From Chlamydiota bacterium (GTDB lineage: Bacteria; Chlamydiota; Chlamydiia; Chlamydiales; Rhabdochlamydiaceae): 64,000 bases of DNA. The position numbers and the translations under genes were made by a program. Positions 18,703 to 27,390 of this stretch are shown piece after piece. Each line of letters opens with the position of its first letter. Position 1 is the stretch's first letter. The stretch spans positions 27,333 through 91,332 of the forward strand of contig JABDCS010000005.1 of assembly GCA_013288005.1 (NCBI GenBank), written 5' to 3'. The notes under the pieces are model-generated. The model saw only the letters and a list, made by a program, of their open reading frames with translations. It searched no databases and was not told the DNA's origin.

Positions 18703-20007
18703 CTACTTATGATGAAAAGGGTTGCTGTCTTTGTATAACGCTTTCTTACCTAATTCTGCTTCTATAGCAAGAAGTCGATTGTATTTGCATACTCTTTCCG
18801 ATCTGCAGAGAGAGCCTGTTTTGATCTGACCGGATTTAGTAGCTACGGCAAGATCGGCAATAAAGGTATCCTCTGTTTCGCCAGATCGATGGGAGATTAC
18901 CGTTGTAAAGCCATGGGAATGGGCCATGTTTACGCAATCCAGTGTTTCGCTCAGTGTGCCGATTTGATTCAATTTGATCAAAATAGAATTTGCCACCTTT
19001 TGCTCAATTCCCTTTTTTAAAAACTCTTTGTTGGTCACAAAAACATCATCACCCACGATTTGGATCTTTTTCCCCATTCGTTCCGTAAAAATTTGCCACC
19101 CTTTCCAATCGCCTTCAGCCATGGCATCTTCGATCGAATCTATAGGATAGCTTGCGCACAGCGTTTGAAGATAATCGGTTTGCTCTTCTGCTGTTCTCTC
19201 CTTATAAGACTGGCCTGCATCTTTCTTTTTCTTCTCAAAATAGCGTTGCGAATTACCATCGAAAAACTCGCTAGCCGCCATATCCATGCCAAGGGAGACC
19301 TGTTTTCCAGGTTGATAGCCTGCTCGTTCAATGGCCTCTATGATGATTGTAAACACTGCTTCAAGTGAAGAGAGATTGGGAGCGAACCCCCCTTCATCTC
19401 CGACCGAAGTGGCATATCCCTTGTCTTTCAGTAGTTTTTTCAACGTATGGAAAATTTCGGAACCCCATCGTATGGCCTCAGAAAAACAGGAAGCGCCTAC
19501 GGGTCGGATTAAAAATTCTTGAACATCTAGCGAGTTATCAGCGTGCACGCCTCCATTAATAATATTGATCATGGGACATGGAAGAAGTGTGGCCTGTGGA
19601 CCACCTAAGTAATAGTAAAGAGGTTGGTTCACGGTAAGTGCTGCAGCCCTTGCAGTAGCTAATGAAACACCTAAAAGCGCGTTAGCACCGAGGCGGGACT
19701 TATCTTTAGTGCCATCTTCATCAATGAGCAAACGATCGATTTCTTTTTGATCCGTAACTTCTTTTCCTATGATTGCGTTGGCGAGAGGCCCAAGAACATT
19801 TTCGACTGCTTTTCTTACGCCTTTTCTCAAGTACCTTGAAGAGTCATTATCGCGAAGCTCTAATGCTTCAAATTCGCCAGTTGAGGCTCCTGAAGGTACA
19901 GAGGCGGTTCCAATTTGATCCTTATCTGTTTTGATGCTGACTTGTAGTGTAGGATTTCCTCTTGAGTCGAGAATTTCAATGGCATTAAGAGCGGCGATTT
20001 TGGACAT
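18703..20007 (-). CDS. eno: Enolase
   Basis: Enolase converts 2-phosphoglycerate to phosphoenolpyruvate in glycolysis. The 434-aa product aligns over full length: [64 protein letters not shown] and [18 protein letters not shown]. The start at 20007 matches the usual enolase N-terminus; the longer frame to 20037 adds ten non-conserved residues. It heads a four-gene operon (antiporter, DUF2147, zinc-ribbon protein) with spacings of 1-4 nt. Confidence 0.98.
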   Translation of the reverse strand: MSKIAALNAIEILDSRGNPTLQVSIKTDKDQIGTASVPSGASTGEFEALELRDNDSSRYLRKGVRKAVENVLGPLANAIIGKEVTDQKEIDRLLIDEDGTKDKSRLGANALLGVSLATARAAALTVNQPLYYYLGGPQATLLPCPMINIINGGVHADNSLDVQEFLIRPVGASCFSEAIRWGSEIFHTLKKLLKDKGYATSVGDEGGFAPNLSSLEAVFTIIIEAIERAGYQPGKQVSLGMDMAASEFFDGNSQRYFEKKKKDAGQSYKERTAEEQTDYLQTLCASYPIDSIEDAMAEGDWKGWQIFTERMGKKIQIVGDDVFVTNKEFLKKGIEQKVANSILIKLNQIGTLSETLDCVNMAHSHGFTTVISHRSGETEDTFIADLAVATKSGQIKTGSLCRSERVCKYNRLLAIEAELGKKALYKDSNPFHHK

Positions 20008-20168
20008 AATATGTTTAACCTTAGAGTAGAAAGTCAAATTTGGGTTTCAGCGGTTTCTAAGTTTTTTGAGCTGATTTCTATTTACGAGTGATCAGACAAC
20101 AGCAACTTCGTATTACCTTGGTATTTTGAATCGAAAAGCTGCCAAAAATCTACTCGAAAGTAGCGGCT

Positions 20169-21326
20169 CTAGTATTTCTTCATATACCGGGGCGCAACAG
20201 TATTAATAAAATTCCGAAGAGTTGCCCATGAGAGCCTTTGTTTAATAGGTAAGTGGTGCGTATAGACGGCCATAAAATCCATACAACCTTCTGCGTGCCG
20301 GATGCTTTTATAGTAGGCAGCTCCGGAACATTGGTGAAAAATTAGCCCTCTTTTTTGCGCTTCTAGAAGCAGGGAGGTGTTAAGAATTCGGTACACCTCC
20401 ATTTGCTGAGGGTCACTTTTATCATAGCCAAATAAATGACTCGCCATGACACCGTCACATATTGAATAACCTGCCATTCCTTTGATCCTGTCCCCATCTT
20501 TTACAGCTTTAAACTCCAGATAACGTCCTTCAAAGACATGCTCAATAAATCGATTGTTAAATTGAGGATTCAAATAGGAATGATGGTCTAGATAAAGGGA
20601 TTGATGAAGTTTTAAAAGATCTGGACATTCTTCTAGGGCAATCTCTTGGGTATCGACGACCTCCAAATGACTAGTTTTATAGAGTTTGAGATCGCATTTG
20701 TAAGGTCGCGTCTGGTAAACAGCAGGATTTTTTGTATCGGTCACAAAGATTTGACGACTTGAAAGGAGTTGGAATTTTTCCTTTTTCAATTTTTCTATCA
20801 GAGGAGCATTGGTGAGGGTATTTAAGGAACGAAAAACAATGGCATAACGAGGAAATTTCTGAATGAGGAATTTCTGAATAGCTGTTATTTGTGTCGATGA
20901 GATTTCTTTGGGGTAGAGATCTGTTGATGAGAGCCAATTATTTACGTAGACAACAGAATTGAAAGAACCCCACCGCAAAAATATCCCTAAAATAGTTAAA
21001 AAGCTATTTGCGCATAGTTCGAGAAATCGATTTCCTATTAGGGGGAGATATTCCTTCGCATAAGAGATATATTGGCCATAAGGAGAACATATAAATGAAT
21101 CTCTATAGTTTTTTTGAGCTACAATTACAGGGAAAACAAACTGATCAACTTTTAAAACAAAGATATCAGCGTTTATATTGTCGATGTAATAAGAAATGTT
21201 ATTTTTTACAAGAGGTTCTAAAAACCTCTTTGCCTTTAGCCCCGCTTCTGTATCAGGCCATACTAGAGATTTAATGGTCTCACGGTCAAACAATTGGATG
21301 TCTGTATCTTCCATATTTGCGACCAT
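20169..21326 (-). CDS. FemAB/BioF2-like GNAT-fold acyltransferase
   Basis: The 385-aa product resembles the Acetyltransf_6/FemAB-like class: a conserved C-terminal GNAT half with PDLLKLHQSLYLDH, EFKAVKDGDRIKGMAGYSI and SHLFGYDKSD, ending with LLLEAQKRGL and a conserved Gly/Cys-Ser-Gly loop. Substrate is unknown; relatives act in peptidoglycan bridge, exopolysaccharide or siderophore synthesis. The ATG at 21326 is used; ATG 21314 is an alternative. Divergent from the flavoprotein at 21416 with 89 nt between them, a layout compatible with shared regulation. Confidence 0.7.
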   Translation of the reverse strand: MVANMEDTDIQLFDRETIKSLVWPDTEAGLKAKRFLEPLVKNNISYYIDNINADIFVLKVDQFVFPVIVAQKNYRDSFICSPYGQYISYAKEYLPLIGNRFLELCANSFLTILGIFLRWGSFNSVVYVNNWLSSTDLYPKEISSTQITAIQKFLIQKFPRYAIVFRSLNTLTNAPLIEKLKKEKFQLLSSRQIFVTDTKNPAVYQTRPYKCDLKLYKTSHLEVVDTQEIALEECPDLLKLHQSLYLDHHSYLNPQFNNRFIEHVFEGRYLEFKAVKDGDRIKGMAGYSICDGVMASHLFGYDKSDPQQMEVYRILNTSLLLEAQKRGLIFHQCSGAAYYKSIRHAEGCMDFMAVYTHHLPIKQRLSWATLRNFINTVAPRYMKKY

Positions 21327-21415
21327 ATTCTTTCACATAAAAAAACTAAAGCATTAGAGTATGTTCTAAAATTAATTTTATCTCTTTTTTCTGAGCTTTT
21401 TAAGAGGTCTACACT

Positions 21416-22420
21416 GTGCGCCTTCTCCTTCTTTTTATTGCTTGCCTTTTCAAAATCGCGATTGTTGTTGCAGGAGTTGACTACGATTATGTGTTCATCG
21501 GCACCAGCCCGATACCGATGATCGAAGCCACTTATCGTGCTCAAACAGGTGCACGTGTACTCATGTTAGAGGCAGGACATGTAGTAGGAGGAGCATGGCA
21601 AGCGATTGACATTTGCCACATACATAACGTAGACATGGGATGCCATCAAATCGGTTATGATCAACAAATGCGCCGGTTTTTGGAAACCTATATAGGGTGC
21701 AAGTTAGTGGCGATGAATGATCCTTATGGTAGTGGGACCACTTTACATTCTTCGGACAATGGAGCCTACTTTTCTCATGGTTGTCATGAATTGATGACAA
21801 ATCTTAGCCATTTAGCGCAAGCAAGCGGGGTTACCATTCTACTCGACCACAAATTACAAAGTATTCATCTCGACTTTGACCGTGAAGTTGCTGAGATCAA
21901 GACTAATAACAAGAGCTTTACGGTAGCTAAGCTCATTGTTACTCCCCATAGCGATATCGTGATTGAAAACTTCCCAAACCTTCCAAAACCTCAGTATTCT
22001 AAGCATCCTCATCTCTACCTTTTAGTCACCGATCCCACTCCGATGCGCTTTACTTATATAAATGGCTTTTGCAAAGGGATATCAAGGGCAATTAATCTTA
22101 CGGCTTTTCTGCCAGAGCTTGAAGGAACCGATCAGCAATTAATCGCGATTCAAACCCACGACACCAAGTGCGTTACCAGTGCCAGTCAATTCTTGGCTGA
22201 ATTCATAAAAAGAGATTTTCTTGATCCCTCGGCTTTTATTATTACGGCTGAAAGTTATGTCTATAATCAGCCACATTTTAATTTCTGCGAAATTCAGAAT
22301 GCTCATCCTAATGCCAGACTCTTTTTTGAACTGTTGCCAACCGATGCTATATGGAATCTAAGCCAACACATAAAGAAATGGGAAAAGGTTTTTACACCTT
22401 TCGCTTTATCAACCCGCTAA
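21416..22420 (+). CDS. FAD/NAD-binding (amine oxidase-like) flavoprotein with hydrophobic N-terminus
   Basis: A 334-aa protein with a hydrophobic leader (residues 2-19), then a Rossmann-like segment YDYVFIGTSPIPMIEATY, in which the usual GxGxxG is replaced by GTSPIP. VLMLEAGHVVGGAW, the adenine-binding Glu and downstream GG, supports a flavin-containing amine oxidoreductase fold. It is shorter than typical amine oxidases (about 450 aa). The GTG start has AAGAGG at ideal spacing. Function unknown. The pairing with the divergent acyltransferase may be meaningful. A terminator follows at 22453-22489. Confidence 0.72.
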   Translation: MRLLLLFIACLFKIAIVVAGVDYDYVFIGTSPIPMIEATYRAQTGARVLMLEAGHVVGGAWQAIDICHIHNVDMGCHQIGYDQQMRRFLETYIGCKLVAMNDPYGSGTTLHSSDNGAYFSHGCHELMTNLSHLAQASGVTILLDHKLQSIHLDFDREVAEIKTNNKSFTVAKLIVTPHSDIVIENFPNLPKPQYSKHPHLYLLVTDPTPMRFTYINGFCKGISRAINLTAFLPELEGTDQQLIAIQTHDTKCVTSASQFLAEFIKRDFLDPSAFIITAESYVYNQPHFNFCEIQNAHPNARLFFELLPTDAIWNLSQHIKKWEKVFTPFALSTR

Positions 22421-22452
22421 AGTCCCTTCATCCCTAAGATCGATGAAATAAG

Positions 22453-22489
22453 AAGGGGTAATATCTAATCGATATTACCCCTTATTTTT
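22453..22489 (+). terminator. Terminator between convergent genes
   Basis: Perfect 13-bp stem (22453-22465 with 22471-22483, arms AAGGGGTAATATC) and a 5-nt loop, followed by a T-rich tract. It separates the flavoprotein (plus) from the MFS gene (minus). Confidence 0.88.
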
Positions 22490-22510
22490 GTCTCTTATTC
22501 AGCAAAGCTT

Positions 22511-23794
22511 TTAAGCATTTGCCTTCGCATACGACCACTCGCGATCGGGATGATGAAAGAAAATAACCGTCACAACGGCAACTCCCGTAATGGCTGCTAA
22601 ACATAAGAAAGCACCCTGGTAATTACCCGTTAAGTCGATGAGCCATCCTGTTAAAATCGGTGCTACAATTCCCGCTAAAGAAAGACAGCTGGATGTTACG
22701 CCCTGAGAAGATCCTGAACGCTCTTTAGCTACGTCAATGTTAATGCTGAAGAAGGCAGGTTGAGGCATTAAGCCGAAACCGAGCGCTAGGCTCAAGAAAA
22801 AGAGAGATTGACCCAATGACTCTGTGTAACTCAAGAAAACGAAACAAACTGCAGCTAATAATTGACTAATCCAAATTAAATGTGACCTAGCGAAACGACT
22901 ACTACCTGTTTTTTTGTAGAGCCAATCCGATAGAAATCCCCCTGCTTTTAAAAATACTGCCCCTACGAGCCAAGGAATCGTCAAATACCAACCAACACTC
23001 TTCAGATTAAGACCGTGCTCTTTCAAGAAATAGCCAGGCAGCCACAATGTGGCAAAAAAGAGCATGTAGCCAAATGCGAAATAGGCAATATTATTTGCGA
23101 CAAGCGCTGGATGGGTGAGAATAAAACGCCAATCTACAGAGTTTTTTTTGATTACCTTATGCTGACCGCATGTATCGGCAATGAGCTTTTTTTCCGTCTC
23201 ACTAACAAATCGGCAATCTTGCGGATTATCACGGAAACACCAGTACCAAACAATCGCCCATAAAATCCCGACAGCGCTAATAGAGAAAAACATTGTTCTC
23301 CAGCCAAAATCGGCTACGAGATAAGAAGTAATAGGGGCGCCGAGAACAGCTGAAAGCGGGATAGCAACAAGACCGAGCGATAAGGCCCTGGCGCGTTCTA
23401 AAGGAGGCAACCAGTCGCTTATGGAGCGCGTCATAGCAGGGAAGTGAGGACCTTCTGTTACGCCTAAAAGAAATCGCAACCCGATGAACCCCCAAAAACC
23501 GGCAGCAAAACCCAAAAGTCCCACACATACAGACCACGCTATAGCAGCAATGGGCCACACAACGCGGGTCCCCCACACATCGACCAACCAGCCACCGAAG
23601 GCGGTCAATAATACATAGCCCATCGCAAATGCCGAAAGGATCAAGCCAAATTGGGTATCGGTAAAATGGAATTCCTGTTTCAAGGGTTCAATTACGAATG
23701 ATATGGCGGAACGATCAACGAAATTCACTAGTGTAATAAAAAATATAAGACCTGTGATCACCCAGCGATATCGAGTCGTGGAATTTTTACTCAT
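22511..23794 (-). CDS. MFS transporter, ACS (anion:cation symporter)-like
   Basis: A 427-aa twelve-segment major facilitator. The N-terminus has NFVDRSAISFV in TM1 and the loop motif LVDVWGTRVVW; GVTEGPHFPAMTRSISDWLP resembles the ACS subfamily (hexuronate, glycerate-phosphate, phosphate-ester carriers), and the middle has the FRDNPQDC segment typical of that group. The substrate is probably an organic anion, not determined. Good AAGGGAAG upstream of ATG 23794. Confidence 0.88.
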   Translation of the reverse strand: MSKNSTTRYRWVITGLIFFITLVNFVDRSAISFVIEPLKQEFHFTDTQFGLILSAFAMGYVLLTAFGGWLVDVWGTRVVWPIAAIAWSVCVGLLGFAAGFWGFIGLRFLLGVTEGPHFPAMTRSISDWLPPLERARALSLGLVAIPLSAVLGAPITSYLVADFGWRTMFFSISAVGILWAIVWYWCFRDNPQDCRFVSETEKKLIADTCGQHKVIKKNSVDWRFILTHPALVANNIAYFAFGYMLFFATLWLPGYFLKEHGLNLKSVGWYLTIPWLVGAVFLKAGGFLSDWLYKKTGSSRFARSHLIWISQLLAAVCFVFLSYTESLGQSLFFLSLALGFGLMPQPAFFSINIDVAKERSGSSQGVTSSCLSLAGIVAPILTGWLIDLTGNYQGAFLCLAAITGVAVVTVIFFHHPDREWSYAKANA

Positions 23795-24107
23795 CGTTTT
23801 CTTCCCTTTGTCAAGAATTTAAACGTTCTAAATTCTACTTCACAAGCCTCTTTTGCGCTAGTTTCATCTTACAAACTTAAGCAAACAGCCACCCTATAAC
23901 AACAAAATCTTTTAAAAATAGCAAAAATATTCCCTAACTCTTTATCTATCTGGCCCTTGTATCCAGAATTTGCTATCGATATTTGGAAACAAATGGAAAA
24001 AACTGAAAAAGCACTTAATAAGGAATTATTTACAGGGTGAAATACGATGATAAGAGAGGCTGTTGTACACGTTACTACAGCCTCGCGAGATTAGGATGAC
24101 GCAGAAT
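23795..24107. other. Gene-free interval
   Basis: No coding sequence recognised in these 313 nt. The only structure I see is an 8-bp stem (24056-24063 with 24077-24084, GAGGCTGT arms) without a T-run, near the end of the DUF1328 gene; it may be a weak terminator. Confidence 0.5.
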
Positions 24108-24299
24108 TTAAGGAATAGCCGTAGGAATGGGAGCCGGTGTTCCATTAACATAGTGCATAATTAGAAGGACGACAAAAATAATTAGGAATATGAAGAAAAG
24201 TACTTTAGCGATTTGAATCGCTGTTCCTTCTACTCCCCTAAATCCAAATAGACCCGCAACAATCGCGATAATTAAAAAAATAACTGCCCAAGTTAACAT
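24108..24299 (-). CDS. DUF1328-family small membrane protein
   Basis: A 63-aa protein with two hydrophobic helices and the family pattern [20 protein letters not shown] near the start. DUF1328 (YtjA-like) proteins are widespread small membrane proteins of unknown function, sometimes stress-linked. Start 24299 has a strong AAGGAG; the upstream ten residues of the longer frame cover that ribosome site and are rejected. The Pro/Ala-rich tail is lineage-specific. Confidence 0.88.
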   Translation of the reverse strand: MLTWAVIFLIIAIVAGLFGFRGVEGTAIQIAKVLFFIFLIIFVVLLIMHYVNGTPAPIPTAIP

Positions 24300-24437
24300 A
24301 ATGTATACTCCTTGTATCGGTTTCTTCAATTCTCCACATGAATTAATAACAAATAATTATCAATCAAAACTTGCGATGTTATCTTTATTTCCTTTAGTTT
24401 GAAAATTAGAAACGGCTTTATTTCAAAAAGGAAATCT

Positions 24438-25232
24438 ATGCATTCGCTTTGGAAGGGCGCCTTAAGTTTTGGTCTCATTCATATTCCTGTACGACTCTAC
24501 TCTGCAAGCCAAGAACGTGAGCTTAAATTTAAGATGTTACACAAAAAAGATCTTTCAGAGATACGTTATGCACGTATTTGCAAAAAAGAAGAAAAGGAAG
24601 TTCCTTGGGACGATATTGTAAAAGGCTTTGAGATTGAGGAGGGCCATTATGTCATCCTCTCAGATGAAGACTTTGAGAAAGTCAATCTTAAGAAAACGCG
24701 AACAGTTGAGATTGTTAGTTTTGCGAACGAAGAAGATATCGATCCGATCTACTACCACAATCCCTACTTTTTAGAGCCAGAGAAAGGGGCAGCAAAAGCC
24801 TATCATCTTTTAAAAGAAGCCCTTCTCCGGTCAAAAAAAGTCGCTATCGGTCAGTTTGTTTTCCATCATCACGAACATTTGGGTGTAATAAGACCCTATG
24901 GCAATCTCTTAATGCTGCATCAACTACGCTATGCCAGTGAGCTTGTTAACCCCAAGGGACTTATGGTCCCCAAACAAGAAGCCTCCTCTAAGAAAGAACT
25001 CGAAGTTGCGATTCAACTCATTGAGCAATTGACTCAACCATTTAAACCTCAAAATTATTCGGACACCTATATCGATGAAGTAAAAGAAATGATCCATAAG
25101 AAATCGAAAGGCCACAAACTTAAAATCAAAAAAGGAGAAGAACCCAAAGCCTCGAAAGTCAGTGATATTATGTCTCTTTTGAAAGCCAGTCTAAAAGACA
25201 ATAAAAAGAAGAAAAAGAGCGTGGCAGCATGA
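24438..25232 (+). CDS. ku: Ku protein, non-homologous end joining
   Basis: Bacterial Ku forms a homodimeric ring on double-strand DNA ends and recruits the end-joining ligase. The 264-aa product starts MHSLWKGALSFGLIHIPVRL, the family signature, continues with ICKKEEKEVPWDDIVKGFE and ILSDEDFEKV, and ends in a Lys-rich tail typical of bacterial Ku. Start 24438 follows AAGGAA. Its stop region overlaps the ligase start by 4 nt (ATGA), so the two are co-translated. Confidence 0.95.
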   Translation: MHSLWKGALSFGLIHIPVRLYSASQERELKFKMLHKKDLSEIRYARICKKEEKEVPWDDIVKGFEIEEGHYVILSDEDFEKVNLKKTRTVEIVSFANEEDIDPIYYHNPYFLEPEKGAAKAYHLLKEALLRSKKVAIGQFVFHHHEHLGVIRPYGNLLMLHQLRYASELVNPKGLMVPKQEASSKKELEVAIQLIEQLTQPFKPQNYSDTYIDEVKEMIHKKSKGHKLKIKKGEEPKASKVSDIMSLLKASLKDNKKKKKSVAA

Positions 25233-26137
25233 AACGCTGTATGCTAGCCATGCTTGTTAAAGAATCCTTCGATGATAAGGATTGGATTTTCGAAATCAAA
25301 TGGGACGGTTACCGCGCTTTAGCGCATAGAGACTCTGATGTTGCGCTTCTCTCGAGAAATGGGAACTCCTTTAATGCGCTTTTTCCTACGATCACGCAAG
25401 ACCTTAAAAAGCTTCGAGGACCTTTTGTTTTTGATGGAGAAGTTGTAATTTTAGACAAAAAAGGAAAAGCCAATTTTCAACTTCTGCAAAATTACCAAAA
25501 AAGCCAAGAAGGAATTCCCTACTACTACATCTTCGATCTCCTCTCCTATAAGGGAAAAGATCTTACTTCTCTTCCACTTATGGAACGAAAGTCAATTCTG
25601 CAAAAAATCTTACGCAAAGCCCCACCTTCTTTACGCTTCAGTGAGCATATTGCAAACAAAGGTAAATTGTTTTTCCGTAAAGCTATACGCTTACAGCTTG
25701 AGGGCATCATAGCGAAAAAAGCTGACTCGACCTACCAATTTAAACGCAGTCGGGATTGGCTAAAGATTAAAAATGGTCAGCGGCAAGAAGTTGTCATTGG
25801 AGGATTTACAGCACCTAGGGGCAACCGCAGACGTTTTGGAGCACTTTTGGTAGGTATTTATCGGAATAAGAAATTGATTTATGTAGGACATGTGGGAGGC
25901 GGTTTTAATCAACAACTACTCAATACGATTTATCAAAAACTGCTTAGAATCACGCGCAAAAAATGCCCTTTTGAAGAGACTCCCAGCGCCAACTCTCCTG
26001 TTACCTGGGTAAGTCCTCAACTCGTTTGCGAGGTTTCCTTTGCCGAATGGACTCAAGATGGTCATATGCGGCAACCGATCTTTAAAGGTTTGCGAATAGA
26101 CAAGCCTCCGAAAGAGGTAATAAAAGAAAGTATATAA
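25229..26137 (+). CDS. ATP-dependent DNA ligase, LigD-type ligase domain only
   Basis: The 302-aa product contains the nucleotidyltransferase motif EIKWDGYRA with catalytic K24, then FDGEVVILD (motif III), EGIIAKKADSTY (motif IV) and WLKIKNGQ (motif V), followed by an OB-fold with VGHVGGGFN. This corresponds to the ligase domain of LigD; the polymerase (Pol/primase) and phosphoesterase domains are absent. Operonic and overlapping with ku, so it is the sealing enzyme of a minimal end-joining pair. Confidence 0.93.
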   Translation: MKRCMLAMLVKESFDDKDWIFEIKWDGYRALAHRDSDVALLSRNGNSFNALFPTITQDLKKLRGPFVFDGEVVILDKKGKANFQLLQNYQKSQEGIPYYYIFDLLSYKGKDLTSLPLMERKSILQKILRKAPPSLRFSEHIANKGKLFFRKAIRLQLEGIIAKKADSTYQFKRSRDWLKIKNGQRQEVVIGGFTAPRGNRRRFGALLVGIYRNKKLIYVGHVGGGFNQQLLNTIYQKLLRITRKKCPFEETPSANSPVTWVSPQLVCEVSFAEWTQDGHMRQPIFKGLRIDKPPKEVIKESI

Positions 26138-26145
26138 TATCCAAC

Positions 26146-26184
26146 TTAAGGGGCGCCCTAATTTTTTAGAGTGACACCCCTTAA
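26146..26184 (+). terminator. Possible terminator of the ku-ligase operon
   Basis: An 8-bp stem (TTAAGGGG 26146-26153 with CCCCTTAA 26177-26184) with a long internal loop, 9 nt after the ligase stop. The T-run is poor, and it could equally serve the convergent 26200 gene. Confidence 0.4.
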
Positions 26185-26199
26185 AAGAGCTCCCAACAC

Positions 26200-26412
26200 C
26201 TATTTTGAGCAACGTCTACAGGCAGCTAGAGCTAATCCACCTATGATCAAGGCAACACCACCTATAATGTATCCCATAATCGTCTTGGTGTAATGCCCAG
26301 TCGCTTCTTTAGCGATTTTTTGGCCCGTATCATCCATACCACTAATTCCTAGGATGAGAAGAATAATTCCTACAACAAAAATAATAATTCCTAACACTCT
26401 CGAAAGTTGCAT
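26200..26412 (-). CDS. Small two-helix membrane protein (DUF3185-like)
   Basis: A 70-aa protein: MQLSRVLGIIIFVVG begins the first helix, then the short loop with GMDDTGQKIAKEATG, a second Gly-rich helix and a Cys/Arg/Lys tail. The layout resembles DUF3185-type proteins. Start 26412 has a strong AAGGAGG; the longer frame to 26538 is rejected. Related in layout to the 31721 protein. Function unknown. Confidence 0.82.
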   Translation of the reverse strand: MQLSRVLGIIIFVVGIILLILGISGMDDTGQKIAKEATGHYTKTIMGYIIGGVALIIGGLALAACRRCSK

Positions 26413-26657
26413 ATGCCTCCTTAGAACTTTCCTAAAAATAGAAGTTGTCGTTCTTGAGAATAGGTCCCTAGGGAATATATAACAACGACTGTGATGAGCT
26501 TTTTTTTTAATTGTAGGGACACCGACATAAGGTTTCAACGGGTTATGGCAAGAGCACGGCTTACGGAAGATGCCAAAAAAGACCTTAGACAGTATATTTC
26601 TCTTCGAGACTTTTATAGCTATTTTCTGTTCGGTCTTTACAAGGAGAATTTTTACTA

Positions 26658-27293
26658 ATGCGAGAATTGAATATCCTATTTGACAAGAACGCTGAATGGG
26701 TAGCGAATCGTGTAGCCAAAGATCCTGAATACTTCATCAGGACCTCACGCGACCAAATTCCCCTCTACCTTTGGATCGGCTGCTCGGATAGCCGTGTTCC
26801 GGCTAATGAAATTATTGGCCTAGAGCCAGGTGAACTCTTTGTTCATCGAAATGTGGCTAATCTTTTTCCCCATACAGATTTTAATTGTCTCTCGGTTCTT
26901 GAATTCGCTGTTGCACTTTTGAAAATCAAACACGTTATCGTCTGTGGTCATTATGGGTGTGGAGGCGTAAAAGCTGCCATGGAAGATCATCAGCTGGGGC
27001 TTGTCGATAATTGGCTAAGAAATATTCGAGATGTTTATACCCACTCTAAAGAAGAGCTGGAGGCGATCACTAATCAAAATGCCCGGTTTGATCGTTTAGT
27101 CGAATTGAATGTCTATCAACAAGTCATGAATATATGCCATACGACAATCGTACAAAGCGCTTGGTCTATAAGACAACCTCTAAGTATTCATGGCTGGGTG
27201 TACAATCTTGAAACGGGCAAATTAAAAGATCTAAATTGTTGTTTTTCAGGCGTTGAGCAAATCGAAAACATTTATCGGATCAAAGTCCCCTAA
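26658..27293 (+). CDS. Beta-class carbonic anhydrase
   Basis: Interconverts CO2 and bicarbonate. The 211-aa cytoplasmic protein has the beta-class zinc site: C42 and D44 in GCSDSRVPAN, and H98 and C101 in CGHYGCGGV; HRNVANL is also present. Length is normal. ATG is preceded by AAGGAG. Single gene between a small membrane protein and the desaturase, ending in a bidirectional terminator. Confidence 0.95.
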   Translation: MRELNILFDKNAEWVANRVAKDPEYFIRTSRDQIPLYLWIGCSDSRVPANEIIGLEPGELFVHRNVANLFPHTDFNCLSVLEFAVALLKIKHVIVCGHYGCGGVKAAMEDHQLGLVDNWLRNIRDVYTHSKEELEAITNQNARFDRLVELNVYQQVMNICHTTIVQSAWSIRQPLSIHGWVYNLETGKLKDLNCCFSGVEQIENIYRIKVP

Positions 27294-27335
27294 TGCGTTT
27301 TATGGATTTTGGGCGCTTGTAGCATCTGAATACAA

Positions 27336-27376
27336 AAAACTCTACCAAGCCTAAATCTTAGGCGTAATAGAGTTTT
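27336..27376. terminator. Bidirectional terminator
   Basis: Outer arms AAAACTCTA (27336-27344) and TAGAGTTTT (27368-27376) enclose an inner hairpin GCCTAA-ATC-TTAGGC. A/T tracts on both sides make it usable for both convergent genes (carbonic anhydrase and desaturase). Confidence 0.8.
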
Positions 27377-27390
27377 CCGAACTTGAGGGT

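Noticed and set aside
24056..24084. Stem-loop with GAGGCTGT arms as a terminator
   Set aside because: No T-run on either strand; kept only as a note in the gene-free interval.
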